Assembly (NCBI GenBank): GCA_030374805.1 | Contig: JARGSG010000040.1 | Span: forward strand, 186,001-250,000 | Direction: 5' to 3' | Length of the DNA stretch: 64,000 bases | Source: Gracilaria gracilis | Taxonomy: Eukaryota > Rhodophyta > Florideophyceae > Gracilariales > Gracilariaceae | Shown: piece by piece, positions 29,487 to 39,543 of the stretch | Numbering within the stretch: position 1 is the stretch's first letter | Layout of the letters: the number at the start of each line of letters is the position of its first letter | Notes under the pieces: generated by a model | What the model saw: only the letters and a program-made list of their open reading frames with translations | What the model was told of the DNA's origin: nothing | The model's database searches: none | Program-made: the position numbers and the translations under genes

Positions 29487-30045
29487 CTATAGTCGGACAT
29501 AATATAAGTCTTTGTCACCCAGGTATCCGGAAATAGCTCGTGTGGTTCCTCGCACACGACTAGATTGTGCCGCAGACGGATCTGAAGAAACGTCTTCGGC
29601 ACATATGAACTGAGCATTGCTCAGCGACGGATCCTGAAACTCTGCGATCGTTTTCCTGCATAGTTCCTCTAGCTTTTTCACCTCATCCGTTTCCATTGTA
29701 GCCTTTAGCAAATTCGATAAAGCTTTATCTAGTAACATATTTATTCCAATTACCTTGAAACCATCGCCAACCATCTGATTGGTTGCATTGAGAATATCCG
29801 CCTCGCATAGAGTAGAACGACTTTGAAATGTTAGATGAGGATTGCAGAGTAGAATGAAAAACCTCAACCGCTTACTTTTCTGTTTCGGGGGATGCGATTT
29901 CCACTTCCATGTACTGAAGCAAGCGCTTTAGATTCCCGAAGCGCTTCTTGGTGTTGATCTTTGACAACCGAATTTGGTTATGCAAATCATCCACCGCCAT
30001 CTTTACTTTGCTGACATGATCTGAAACGGAATCATCAGACTCCAT
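29487..30045 (-). CDS. Small two-exon gene, copy 2 of a paralogous pair
   Basis: Exon 1 (30,045-29,876; MESDDSVSDHVSKVKMAVDD, KKRFGNLKRLLQYMEVEI), a 55-nt intron GTAAGC..CAAAG (29,875-29,821), exon 2 (29,820-29,487; STLCEADILNATNQMVGDGF, KVIGINMLLDKALSNLLKAT, EFQDPSLSNAQFICAED). About 168 residues. Intron position and phase equal those of copy 1 at 11,998, where half or more of the residues match. This copy is open throughout and may be functional. Family unknown; N-terminal half is coil-like. Confidence 0.7.
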
Positions 30046-30059
30046 TGTATATTGCAACG

Positions 30060-30480
30060 CTGAGTTTGTAGCGACAGAGGTCTAACAAATGCAATGTATG
30101 CTTAAGTAGCTACATGTTTGGCACGTAGTCGAAACGTTTGAGAGTGTGGCAACGGCTTGCTGCACCCTGACACTGAGGTAAGTGCCAAAGTGGCCTGGTT
30201 TTTGATGATCCCAGTGTTACAAATTGTTTGCGAGAATGTGAAATCATCATAGAAGTGTTCTCCACCCATGCCTACCAACGTAAGGTGTATCTCAAAGCGT
30301 TACTGCCCTTGATGAGATAGAACGCCAAATGAATCTGGCTCTCTTCGGGCTCCACGTAATTCAACGTAACGAAACCAGCGCGTATTTGACGAATACCGTC
30401 ATTGCTGCTACGCCATCGCATCACCTCATCGTCGCGCCGCCTCACGTGCCCATTTCACGTCGCCGCCGGCTCCGACGCAG
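30060..30480. other. Intergenic
   Basis: No supported gene; a GC-rich, proline-coding stretch starts near 30,484 just before the malate dehydrogenase piece. Confidence 0.4.
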
Positions 30481-30655
30481 CCGTTGCCACATGGAACGGG
30501 GACGTGGTTGACAGGTGCTCGATATGCGCCACATCCGGAAAATGAACCGCCGCCTCCACCTGCCGTGCTTTCAGCCGGCGCCAAACCGGCATTGCATGAC
30601 GCGCCTTCTCCACCGCCCATGTCGCACCGGCCCGAGCCCGTTTCCACAGCGGTGA

Positions 30656-31250
30656 ATGTTCCGACCGTGCTGGATGCCCGGCCGGATGCGTTGGCCCCGC
30701 CTCCACCGCCACCGCCTCCAGAGAACCCTCACCGTGTGCGTGTCTGGTGCCGCCGGCCAGATTGCGTACATCCTTCTTCCGCTTATAGCCAGAGGTGACG
30801 TTTTTGGACGCGACCAGCCAATTGAACTGCGTCTACTGGAAATTAAGCCCGCGCTCGACGCGCTTCATGGTGTCGTCATGGAGCTACATGACTGTGCCTT
30901 CCCGCTGGTCCGAAACATAGTTGAGACGGATGACCCTATGGTGGCATTCCAACATGCAGATGTGACCATCCTGGGTGGCTCGTTCCACCGTCGTCCAGGC
31001 ATGGAACGCAGGGACTTGATTGCCAAGAACGTGAACATCTTCAAGGCGCAAGGACAGGCACTTGACCGTGTTGCATCCAAGAATGTGAAAGTGGTGGTGG
31101 TTGGAGACCCGTCGAACACCAACGCGCTCGTTCTGAGTCACTTTGCACCATCGATACCCAAGCAAAACATTACTGCATTGACAAGACTGGACCAAAATCG
31201 AGCGTTTGGACAAATCGCAATGCGCACCGGCGTAAACGCGAACCAAGTTG
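30656..31250 (+). pseudogene. Cytosolic-type malate dehydrogenase, N-terminal half
   Basis: From about 30,725 the frame reads LTVCVSGAAGQIAYILLPLI (Rossmann glycine motif), LRLLEIKPALDALHGVVMEL, VAFQHADVTILGGSFHRRPG, MERRDLIAKNVNIFKAQGQA, VVVVGDPSNTNALVLSHFAP and NITALTRLDQNRAFGQIA. This is the NAD-binding half of the cytosolic MDH family. Two usually invariant spots are changed: 'VG.NP.NTN' is GDPSNTN and 'R-K' is HRR. The match stops at about 31,250, before the catalytic His region, and AT-rich transposon sequence follows. An ATG at 30,656 is in frame, with a non-MDH leader; a proline-rich frame overlaps upstream. Confidence 0.85.
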
Positions 31251-31872
31251 CAGTCCATCAAAGAATGGCCGATTTCCGGAAGAAAAGGTGTATGCCAAAC
31301 CTGGCTTGCACTCCGATACCTGGCAAAGTGCGCCTGCAAAGACATGATGTCACAGTGACGTCGGCACCATGGCTCACTAGCAGCAATGTACGTCTGTACA
31401 CTGCTGCGAGTGTACAAGGGTACACGTTGCTTTGTTACAGCTGTATCAGATACGGTTATGGGCTCGTTTTAATAGTTTGGGCACATTTTGAGGGCCTAAC
31501 AGCTCAATATGATAAACATCTTATTCCAAGGATAGTACCAGACTTTGTCAGCTTTATTTTTGAGTAGCCTGGATATCCTCGATTGTTTTGTTTGTCAATG
31601 GTGTTCATCTTGTTTGCCACCAGGGAATAGCGGGGAACGTGAATTCTTTGGCATAGTATAGAAAATATTACTCTTCTTGCTTCTAAAAAGCCTCGTGAAA
31701 AAACAAGTGCTTAACTTAAATGATGTGAGAGGAATAGAGAATTGAAACTAGTTAGGGCAGAAATGTTCTCTATTAAAACCAAAGGGTGCAAAAACGAAAG
31801 AAACTAAGGATTAATATGAATGAATTAAACAGTGAAGAAAAAAGATTGAAGATAGTTTCTTTGTCACGAATT
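31251..31872. other. Boundary between MDH fragment and AT-rich block
   Basis: The MDH frame continues to 31,567 without MDH similarity; base composition drops to AT-rich from about 31,400. It may hold the outer end of the DDE element, but I could not identify terminal inverted repeats. Confidence 0.35.
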
Positions 31873-32870
31873 TCACTGGCAAAGAGATTCTGCGTTTCCG
31901 ATAGAAATTTGTGGTATGTTTGAAACCGCATGAAAGCAAACAGTGTGAAACCATAATTCATGTCTGAATTTTTGACTGAGTACCAGAAATTGTTTCAGTC
32001 GCCTGTGTACATTTTCATGTCGAGCTATTATCAATGAATGGTTCCTCCGCAAATGTTCGGCAACAAACGATTTCTTAATGCATTTCTGATCTGAGTACCC
32101 GTCATCGGTGATCATTTTTTCGTTTTGTAGTAAATAGCCTTTCATTGTATTTTTAAATATCTTTATATCTGGATTTGCGCGGCAAGGAAATCCGCCATTT
32201 ACACATACAATGTAGCCATTTTGAACCGATATTCCGACTTCGTAACGAATGCCAGCAGTCTTTGTTGAAAGTTCAAATACATGAACTATACGCCATGTGT
32301 CACAAGAGAGCATAGCGCCAATAGCTCAACCGTTTTAAAAGTCTTAAATTTATGCGAATACAATATACTAGAAAAAGAAGATGGTTCTAGAATAGAGCAA
32401 TCCATTCCATCAACCGAAATAAATCAATTTAAGAAAGAAGCTTCATGCTGTCTAGCTTCCCAACTCAGCTGCTCGGTATTAGAATAATACGAGAAAAGGT
32501 AATGGATGACAATAAAACTTACAATTATAAGCTCAGAAATAAAAGTAACAAACGTTGGTGTCCATTATCGAAACGTTTTTTCGTCAACATTTGCTATGCG
32601 TGTGCAAACATGTTCTGTTGAGTACTGTCGGAGAAAAAAAAGGCCCAAAGTAAATGCGTAGGCTTTGCAGCGTACGGAATCCTTGCCAGTAAAAGATTCC
32701 AAATTGTGGCTCCGGTGGGCTGCGAATCTCCATAGAAGGACCGAAACCTTCTGTTATGAACGACATTCCATATGGAGCGTTTGCTACGAAGCATTTGTAG
32801 ACTGCAAGCTGAGAATGTTGCGGCTGTTGCTCTCCTGAAGTGAGAGCCCATTTTATTTCTGCCTGCTGCG
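31873..32870 (-). pseudogene. DDE transposase relic (element A)
   Basis: The minus strand reads, over several frames, IPYAAKPTHLLWAFFFSDST (about 32,700), ISVDGMDCSILEPSSF..YSHKF (about 32,400), then from 32,250 AGIRYEVGISVQNGYIVCVN, GGFPCRANPDIKIFKNTMKG, MITDDGYSDQKC and ARHENVHRRLKQFLVLSQKF. These line up with the intact transposase at 48.1-49.1 kb: D in VDGMD, D in NPDIKIF, D in TDDGY, E in HENVHRRLKQF. Stops and frameshifts, plus an insertion between SHKF and AGIRYEV, make it inactive. The type resembles DDE_Tnp_4/PIF-Harbinger-like enzymes. Confidence 0.8.
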
Positions 32871-34077
32871 GAAGTACAACGGTATCTGCCTTTTGTCCCA
32901 ACAGCTTTATGCGTATTTCAGCATGTTATTGTTCATGAACATAGGTTGCGAAAATTATAAGCTGTTGTCATTTTTTTATTGGCTTTACTACAGCAATGTA
33001 ATAGTGCCATTAGAAGTTTTACATTACGATGTTATATGACTTCATTAGAACTTCAAAGAATATGGGCATGTTCTGCGCAAAGACGCAGATTTTTTCGAAA
33101 CAACAGTTCTGTAAACCGTATAAAACAATGTATGCACATCTACAATTGAATCAGGATGGTAGTTTGAATTGTGCTTGTAATTCAAAACCTTCTCCGGAGG
33201 TCGAGCAACAATTCTTTCGCACAATATATACCGTAATCATCAGAAACATAGTTTGAAGGATATTAAATAGTATAAAACAGAATCACTGCGCAAACAAGCA
33301 CCATCTCAAGTTCATTGCACCTGTTCCTTCAGTACTTACATCTCCCGTTCCCAGCGCATCTGCTCTTTCAGCTTTCCCTCTTACCGTTAATCCCCGCAGT
33401 GTGTGATATTTAGCACAATAGTTACGTGTTTGGGAATGTAGACTATGTTTTGGTAATGCTACACTTGTTGTTCTGTTAGTTAGTCTTTAAACATTCTTTA
33501 CAAAGTGCACCGAGTTCCAAGTACTGGGTTACTGCTTCAGATTTGTGCAGTATGCAGTATCTACGCAGATGCTCAATACATGTGTTCAAGACCTATTGAA
33601 ATCATTCAAATGATAAGGCATGTAACAGGATATGTCTCAACCAAGATTTTCCACGCATTTGGAACAGTCAGAAACGAAAGCTTTCATTCGTTACGTAAGG
33701 GGAGTATATCCCAGAAGATATTTTACTCTACATTATTCTGACCACTTTCGTTCCGATTTCCACCACTAGTAGTAAACACTTTGTAGTGCACGCGAGAAGA
33801 ACTCTGTTCTACGTAGCAGGTGGAAAGAACTCAGATATATTGAGACGAATAGAACTGATGCGCAATTGATGAACAATACATCGATGTAGATTGCATTCGA
33901 AAACTCTTTTTATTTCTGTAGAAATACTGGTCTCAAAATGTTGTTTTTAGCCCAAATTGACAGAATATTTTGTTTCACACTTGACAATTCCAACTATATG
34001 AAGCTAATTACTCTACTTTAAGTGTTTTGCATAGTTTAGATTGTACTTCAAGACGAATTGTATCCGTTAGAGGAGTT
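32871..34077. other. AT-rich non-coding part of element A
   Basis: No supported gene; only chance short frames. It lies between the transposase relic and the copia insertion and would be the divergent promoter region of the element before the insertion. Confidence 0.45.
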
Positions 34078-34082
34078 ACTTG
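34078..34082. other. Target-site duplication, left (ACTTG)
   Basis: ACTTG directly precedes the 5' LTR and is repeated directly after the 3' LTR (39,064-39,068), the 5-bp duplication expected for copia integrase. Confidence 0.9.
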
Positions 34083-34339
34083 TGTTGGAAGCGTACTAGT
34101 AACACGTACATGTACGCTCGCTAACGTACAACTCTCCATTACTTTAATGAGATAATCATACGTCATCGTTAGCCGAAAGGTCGCTAAGTATCCCTATTAA
34201 AGGCACAACAATCACCGCCGGAGCTCCCACCCGAGAGCCCCGGAGCAGACTTCTGTGCCCTCTTTTGTTGCTTGTGAACCGTCCCTCCAACACTGCGCAA
34301 ACCATGAACTTCGACTCAATTACCGAAGCTCGTGCGATA
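34083..34339 (+). repeat. 5' LTR (257 bp)
   Basis: Matches 38,807-39,063 base for base on inspection. Contains a TATTAAAG box (34,195-34,202), and an ATG at 34,304 that starts the gag reading frame inside the LTR. Confidence 0.95.
34195..34202 (+). promoter_or_regulatory. TATA-like box of the LTR promoter
   Basis: TATTAAAG about 100 nt before the gag ATG at 34,304; it would place the transcript start in the second half of the LTR. Confidence 0.4.
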
Positions 34340-35455
34340 GTTATGGTCCCAGGAGAGGATCTCTCTCCAAGCAACATATTAACCCCTCCGAAACTCCGTC
34401 CCGACACCGACAAACTACTGTGGCGCGAAGCCGTTTACTAATGGGCTGAGACCATCCAGGCATGCGGCAACGGTGGAGATTCAAGGGCTAAAGGAGCGGC
34501 AGCCACCCTTGGCATGCGACTGTATAGGTCGCTTGAATTCTCAAAGAAAGAGCTGGTGAAGAAAGCCGTAAGAATCGGCGAGTTAGTTTTAACTCCCCGG
34601 TCAGACGATAAACCTACCAATCAGATTGAAGTGGTGAAAAAGGTCGTTAACATCGTAGCTAAAGATTCTACCGTCGATCGACTACGCCGAATCGTTCGCC
34701 TATACAAAGATATCACGTGCTGCAAGCGCCAGGCGAAAGAATCAATTTCGGCCTATATAGAACGATTCGCGGGTCCAGCACTGTCCTATCTCAACCTGAC
34801 GAAGTCCGATCAAGGTTCAAGCGATAGTCAGAACTTCGCGATCATACTACTTCTTAACGCCGGTTTGTCTTCACAGACATTTACGAATATCGTAACCAAT
34901 TTAGTGGTTTCCGCGAAGAATAAGCGTACGGATGATACGTCAGTCATCGCACTCTCGAAGGAACGCATGGGGAAGATTAAGAGCATAATAACGACCGCCG
35001 TGAAAGGGCCACTTGAAGAAGATCAGAAGATATTATGCAATGAGTCTATCATTGCCATAGAATCGGCGATCAAACAACACGAGAGATACGACGATTGCGA
35101 AGACGTATGTACATGGATAGGACTACAGGACGCCATTTGCGCCCTAGAGGAAGCAGCATTGGAAGAAAAAGACCTCCATGACATACAGCGAGACGAAAAT
35201 AATCCGCAGCCGACTGCTAATGCTTATCTGAGCTCGAACCGGAACGACAAGAAAGGTAAGAAACGTCGCCGTGAATATCAGGGCAACAAGAGTTTCAATG
35301 GCCATAAAGGTCCTCGGAACGATCAAGAGCCCAACAAGAAGATCGAAGACGAAGACAAGGAAGACCAAGAGTCCAAGAAGAAGCCTTTCACTCCCAACAA
35401 ACGCGCTCGTAACGAGAAATACGGGAAGGATAAGAAAAAGGAGTATTTTCAGTAA
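34304..35455 (+). CDS. gag: copia Gag, starting inside the LTR, with one internal TAA
   Basis: The frame begins MNFDSITEARAIVMVPGEDL at ATG 34,304 in the 5' LTR, meets TAA at 34,439-34,441 (VY*WAETIQ), and then stays open to TAA 35,453-35,455. Residues resemble Gag: a helical part (SISAYIERFAGPALSYLNLT), a Cys-poor C-terminus with Lys/Arg/Asp/Glu-rich tail (KKIEDEDKEDQESKKKPF) and no CCHC knuckle. The in-frame TAA is the only defect and may be a young mutation or be read through. An alternative internal start is the ATG at 34,514. Confidence 0.75.
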
Positions 35456-38400
35456 GGGATTCCGGTATACCCGATACCGATCCGAATCCCATACTGGATG
35501 AGGGTAGTCCAATATCCTCAGGGGGTATAATCTCCGCAATACGATTGTGTGAAGCATTGAATGTCGATTTCGAACCATTCAAAGCCAGGAGCACGTATCG
35601 CAGAGGATGGGGACATAAGTGCATCAACTCTAAAAAGGTTTTATGCTCCTGGACACTATCAACGCAAGACGTCAACAACCGCCTCGTAGAACTAACTTTT
35701 GATCTATTCGATGACGATTCTCCCCTCACCGTGGGACTAGACGTGAAGAGATATAGCGTGACGAACTACGCTGGGGAACCACCATCTATCACCATCAATA
35801 GACTAACCGACAAGGAGCCGAGAGTCCTCGAGATCTACATAAGATCTAAAACCATGTACGACGCCAGGGCACATATCATCATCACGCCAACGATGAGTAC
35901 GCTACTCGCTAGTAGCACCGAAGGAGTCAGACCAACAACACTTGCAAAAAGACTGCATCGACTGACGCATGCGCCTCCGCATGAAATCATTGCCCTATGC
36001 GAGCGAGCCGGAAAGTCCTCCAGAGAATTGAAGAAGGAAGTCGAGCTCATATCAAAGAATTGCCCCATATGCGCCGAATCAGGGTTACCTATGCCGTCGA
36101 AAAAGATCTCTATAAGCCACGTTAATCAGGCTTTCAACGTGGAGATCCAGATCGATTACACCTTCTGCACGATAAGGAAGACAAAATACCTCGTCATGCA
36201 TTTAGTAGATTGCGGAACGGGGTACTCGGAGACGACCATGGCGCCCAATCGGGAAGCACAGACGTCTATAACGATTATAGAGAACGAATGGATCAATCGA
36301 CACGGCGCACCCCAGGCATTGTCAGCCGATGATGAATACAATTGTGGGGAGATACGAAAGTTTCTATCTGGAAGAGACATCGGATTTAAAGCGCGTCCGG
36401 TGCGACGTCACAACAAAACTGGAATCGTGGAACGCAAAAACGGCGTTATTAAGCGCATCCTGGAAAGGTTGGGAAAGGAGAATACACTAGGGAGTGACAA
36501 TACTCTCTTATCACGAGCTACTTTCCTCTCGAATTGCTTCACGGGGTCTAAAGTCTTGAGCTCCTTCGAACTCGCCAAAGGCTACGCCCCTTCTATACTG
36601 GGTGCCCCACGGCGATTAGTAACCGAAGAGTTGATGAAAGCGTACACCGAACAGACAGCAATAAGAGCACTGCAAAGGGTCATGAAAGCACGCAATCGTT
36701 CGGACATCGGCCCCTCCTGTATAAAACCGGGAGACGAGGTGCTCTTCTACTTCAAAACCACTGCTAACAACGTACCCGACGAGTGGCGCCAAGCTACAGT
36801 CGTCAAAGTAGGAAGGCACCTCGTGGAAGTGCGAAGAGCTCCAACTGGTCGGATATCAAGGATTGCCTTCGAGGACATTAGGCTAAGACCCACGTCAGAA
36901 TTGGCACGGGAATTAAGCGAGGGTCTAATGGAAGACTACATCGATCTTACACTCTCATCAGAGGACGAGAGAGATGAAGAACGTGTCATGCAGGGATCGT
37001 CTTCGCTCATGGCATCCCATACACTGGATGAAGAACGCGTGCACAAGGACATGGGTAGTTATACCCAAGAGCTCATGAACGAACCGCAAATGAAGAGCTC
37101 CAGAAGCATCGAGTCGCAGGAGCAAGAGGTCCTTCAGCAGATTCGAAGAGTTATCGGCTCTCGGCAAGTAGCCTCGCGCGAAGTACTATTTGCACCACCC
37201 TGGGTACTGACGAAAGCAGTCGCGAAAGAGCACGATGACAACTGGGTAGACGCGTATGAGGAGATTCACGAAGCAGATGTGCCAAGAAGGGCCAACGTCA
37301 TATCATCCCATACGGTTTACAAGGTAAAGAAGGACGAAGACGGACATCTCAAAATGAAAGCGCGTCTAGTCACCCATGGAAACAGGGACGACCTCAAGGA
37401 CGAGATACGCAAGGACTGCTCGAATGCAGATATGACTATCGTCAGATTGATGATCAGCATCGGACTGTGCCTTGGCTTCACATTCGGTGTAGCCGACATA
37501 AAAGGTGCGTTCCTGCAGAGCGGACCAATTCAAAGAGAAATATACGTCAGACCTGCTCCCGAATTCAAAACGAAGCGTGGCGTCCTCTGGAAACTTACGA
37601 AACTACCATACGGGATAGTTGAAGCAGGCAGACAATGGGCGAAGCGTATTGAAGAGTGGATGCTCAATGAGCAGGACCTGTCAAGGGTCTACGGAATCAA
37701 CCAGCTCTTTCTGAAGCGCAACGAGGAAGGGAATATCACTCTCATCATCGCGAAGATAGTCGACGACCTGCTAATCTCCGGGACTAAGCGATGCATCTCC
37801 GAGTTTATGCATCAACTTCAAGGAGAATTTGAGGTAGGTAAGATCAGGTTGGCTAATAAGCTTTCTTTCGCGGGATGCGATATAATCGAAGACGAAGAAA
37901 GGAACGTGACCCTGTCGATGACTGGATATATGGATCGTCTACAACCAATTGAGCTTTCGCGCGCACGAAGAAGGCAGAGAGAAGATCGAGCTACCGACGA
38001 AGAAATGAGCGCATATCGATCATTGGCGGGGACCCTGATGTACCTGGGCTCCGCAGTGCTTCCGCAAGCATCATATGTCACATCTCGGATGCAACAAGAG
38101 CTGGGAAATCTGAAGATCAAACACTTGGTCGAAGCCAATGCCATGTTGTCGGAGATTTGCCAAGTGAGCCCACAAATCAAGTACGTGAGGCCAATGGGAG
38201 TCACGTTTGCTAAGTTAGTGAGCTTGTCAGACGCTGCGCATGCCAACAACGATAACCCGTACGGCCAAACAGGGATTATTTGCGGAACGAAGTTCATCGC
38301 CGCGCTGAACGAGGAACCGATCTTCCATCCGATCTACTGGTCCAGCACGAAGCAAAAGAGAGTAACTTACTCATCGTTTGGAGCGGAGATACTCGCGTGC

Positions 38401-38754
38401 TCTGAGGCAGAAGACCGAGGTTTTGATATGAAGGAAACCATAAGTGACATATTCCCGCACATTGACTTCGGACACCACATGCTCGTAGATTCCAAAGCCT
38501 TATTTGACACTATCACAACTTTGCACGAGTGCCGCGAATTCCGTCTACGAAAGACAGTGACGATGATTCGAGACGCATTTGAATCCGGCGAACTGGATCT
38601 TATCACGTGGATTCCCGGTACGGTGAATATGGCTGATGCGCTGACAAAGCGTAGTATCACCCACTCGGCACATATGAATAATATGTTCGCCAGGGGAATC
38701 TGGGACATAGATACCTCAAGCGGAGTTAGCCACGACCACGAGTCCTGGCAGTAA
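35434..38754 (+). CDS. pol: copia Pol polyprotein (protease, integrase, reverse transcriptase, RNase H)
   Basis: The pol frame opens at 35,434, overlaps the gag end by 22 nt in the -1 frame, and its first ATG is at 35,545; a gag-pol frameshift is therefore likely. Protease region: PNPILDEGSPISSGGIISAI, with D-E-G where aspartic proteases have D-S/T-G. Integrase: zinc finger LHRLTHAPPHE..NCPIC, then D-D-E in VEIQIDYTF, SADDEYNCGE and GIVERKNGVI. Reverse transcriptase: FGVADIKGAFLQ and the catalytic VDDLLISG. RNase H: VSLSDAAHAN, SFGAEILACSE and MLVDSKALFDT. The reading frame is uninterrupted to 38,754. Confidence 0.95.
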   Translation, partial: EKGVFSVRDSGIPDTDPNPILDEGSPISSGGIISAIRLCEALNVDFEPFKARSTYRRGWGHKCINSKKVLCSWTLSTQDVNNRLVELTFDLFDDDSPLTVGLDVKRYSVTNYAGEPPSITINRLTDKEPRVLEIYIRSKTMYDARAHIIITPTMSTLLASSTEGVRPTTLAKRLHRLTHAPPHEIIALCERAGKSSRELKKEVELISKNCPICAESGLPMPSKKISISHVNQAFNVEIQIDYTFCTIRKTKYLVMHLVDCGTGYSETTMAPNREAQTSITIIENEWINRHGAPQALSADDEYNCGEIRKFLSGRDIGFKARPVRRHNKTGIVERKNGVIKRILERLGKENTLGSDNTLLSRATFLSNCFTGSKVLSSFELAKGYAPSILGAPRRLVTEELMKAYTEQTAIRALQRVMKARNRSDIGPSCIKPGDEVLFYFKTTANNVPDEWRQATVVKVGRHLVEVRRAPTGRISRIAFEDIRLRPTSELARELSEGLMEDYIDLTLSSEDERDEERVMQGSSSLMASHTLDEERVHKDMGSYTQELMNEPQMKSSRSIESQEQEVLQQIRRVIGSRQVASREVLFAPPWVLTKAVAKEHDDNWVDAYEEIHEADVPRRANVISSHTVYKVKKDEDGHLKMKARLVTHGNRDDLKDEIRKDCSNADMTIVRLMISIGLCLGFTFGVADIKGAFLQSGPIQREIYVRPAPEFKTKRGVLWKLTKLPYGIVEAGRQWAKRIEEWMLNEQDLSRVYGINQLFLKRNEEGNITLIIAKIVDDLLISGTKRCISEFMHQLQGEFEVGKIRLANKLSFAGCDIIEDEERNVTLSMTGYMDRLQPIELSRARRRQREDRATDEEMSAYRSLAGTLMYLGSAVLPQASYVTSRMQQELGNLKIKHLVEANAMLSEICQVSPQIKYVRPMGVTFAKLVSLSDAAHANNDNPYGQTGIICGTKFIAALNEEPIFHPIYWSSTKQKRVTYSSFGAEILACSEAEDRGFDMKETISDIFPHIDFGHHMLVDSKALFDTITTLHECREFRLRKTVTMIRDAFESGELDLITWIPGTVNMADALTKRSITHSAHMNNMFARGIWDIDTSSGVSHDHESWQ

Positions 38755-38806
38755 TGATATGTGATGCTTTATGTTGATTAGTAGGGTACTAACGCGACGG
38801 GGGGTG

Positions 38807-39063
38807 TGTTGGAAGCGTACTAGTAACACGTACATGTACGCTCGCTAACGTACAACTCTCCATTACTTTAATGAGATAATCATACGTCATCGTTAGCCGA
38901 AAGGTCGCTAAGTATCCCTATTAAAGGCACAACAATCACCGCCGGAGCTCCCACCCGAGAGCCCCGGAGCAGACTTCTGTGCCCTCTTTTGTTGCTTGTG
39001 AACCGTCCCTCCAACACTGCGCAAACCATGAACTTCGACTCAATTACCGAAGCTCGTGCGATA
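38807..39063 (+). repeat. 3' LTR (257 bp)
   Basis: Identical by eye to the 5' LTR; preceded by the purine-rich run ACGGGGGGTG. Confidence 0.95.
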
Positions 39064-39068
39064 ACTTG
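39064..39068. other. Target-site duplication, right (ACTTG)
   Basis: Second copy of the 5-bp duplication flanking the retrotransposon. Confidence 0.9.
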
Positions 39069-39461
39069 ACCAACCAGAAAACGGCATAATCCGTTCTTCT
39101 TCTTCACTTTAAGACTACTTTGACAACCCACTTGAAGCTATGTAAATAGTAGGCGTCAGAACATTTGGTTTACTAAGAACACAAAAAACAAGTTCTAAGA
39201 GGGATGTGTATGGTACCAATGCCTTCCAAAAGTACATGAACTGCGATGCTCTCGCAAAGTAAAGCAAAATCTGTGCATGCCAAAGAAACAATGGCCATCA
39301 CAACTATTGTCCAGAGGGCCAATAAAACACAACAGATTTCCGTGACATTACCTGTCTTGTAAAAGCAACAGCAAGCGCTAAAAGGTCTTGAGACAGCGGC
39401 ATTTAAGATAAACACTTCTCTCATAAACTTTGCCCCAAAACTCTATGGCTACTTGCTTTTG

Positions 39462-39469
39462 TATATAAT
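39462..39469 (+). promoter_or_regulatory. TATA box of accessory gene A
   Basis: TATATAAT about 75-82 nt before ATG 39,544. Confidence 0.5.
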
Positions 39470-39543
39470 GCCTGCCCGTTCTGATATCATCAGTACCGTA
39501 GTCTAGCCTTCTACCCGGTAAACCCATCGAGAGCACAACTACA

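Larger units (their letters stand above)
34083..39063 (+). mobile_element. Full-length Ty1/copia LTR retrotransposon, nested in DDE element A
   Basis: 4,981 bp with two 257-bp LTRs that look identical by eye, a 5-bp target duplication, a gag frame, and a pol frame in the copia order protease-integrase-reverse transcriptase-RNase H. It lies between the transposase relic and the accessory gene of element A, so it inserted into that element. Identical LTRs mean a recent insertion. LTRs begin TGTTGG and end CGATA, so the termini are TG..TA, not the usual TG..CA. A purine run GACGGGGGG lies just before the 3' LTR. One in-frame TAA breaks gag; pol is open. Confidence 0.95.

Noticed and set aside
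34156-38708. Minus-strand frames within the retrotransposon
   Set aside because: Shadows of the gag-pol coding strand.
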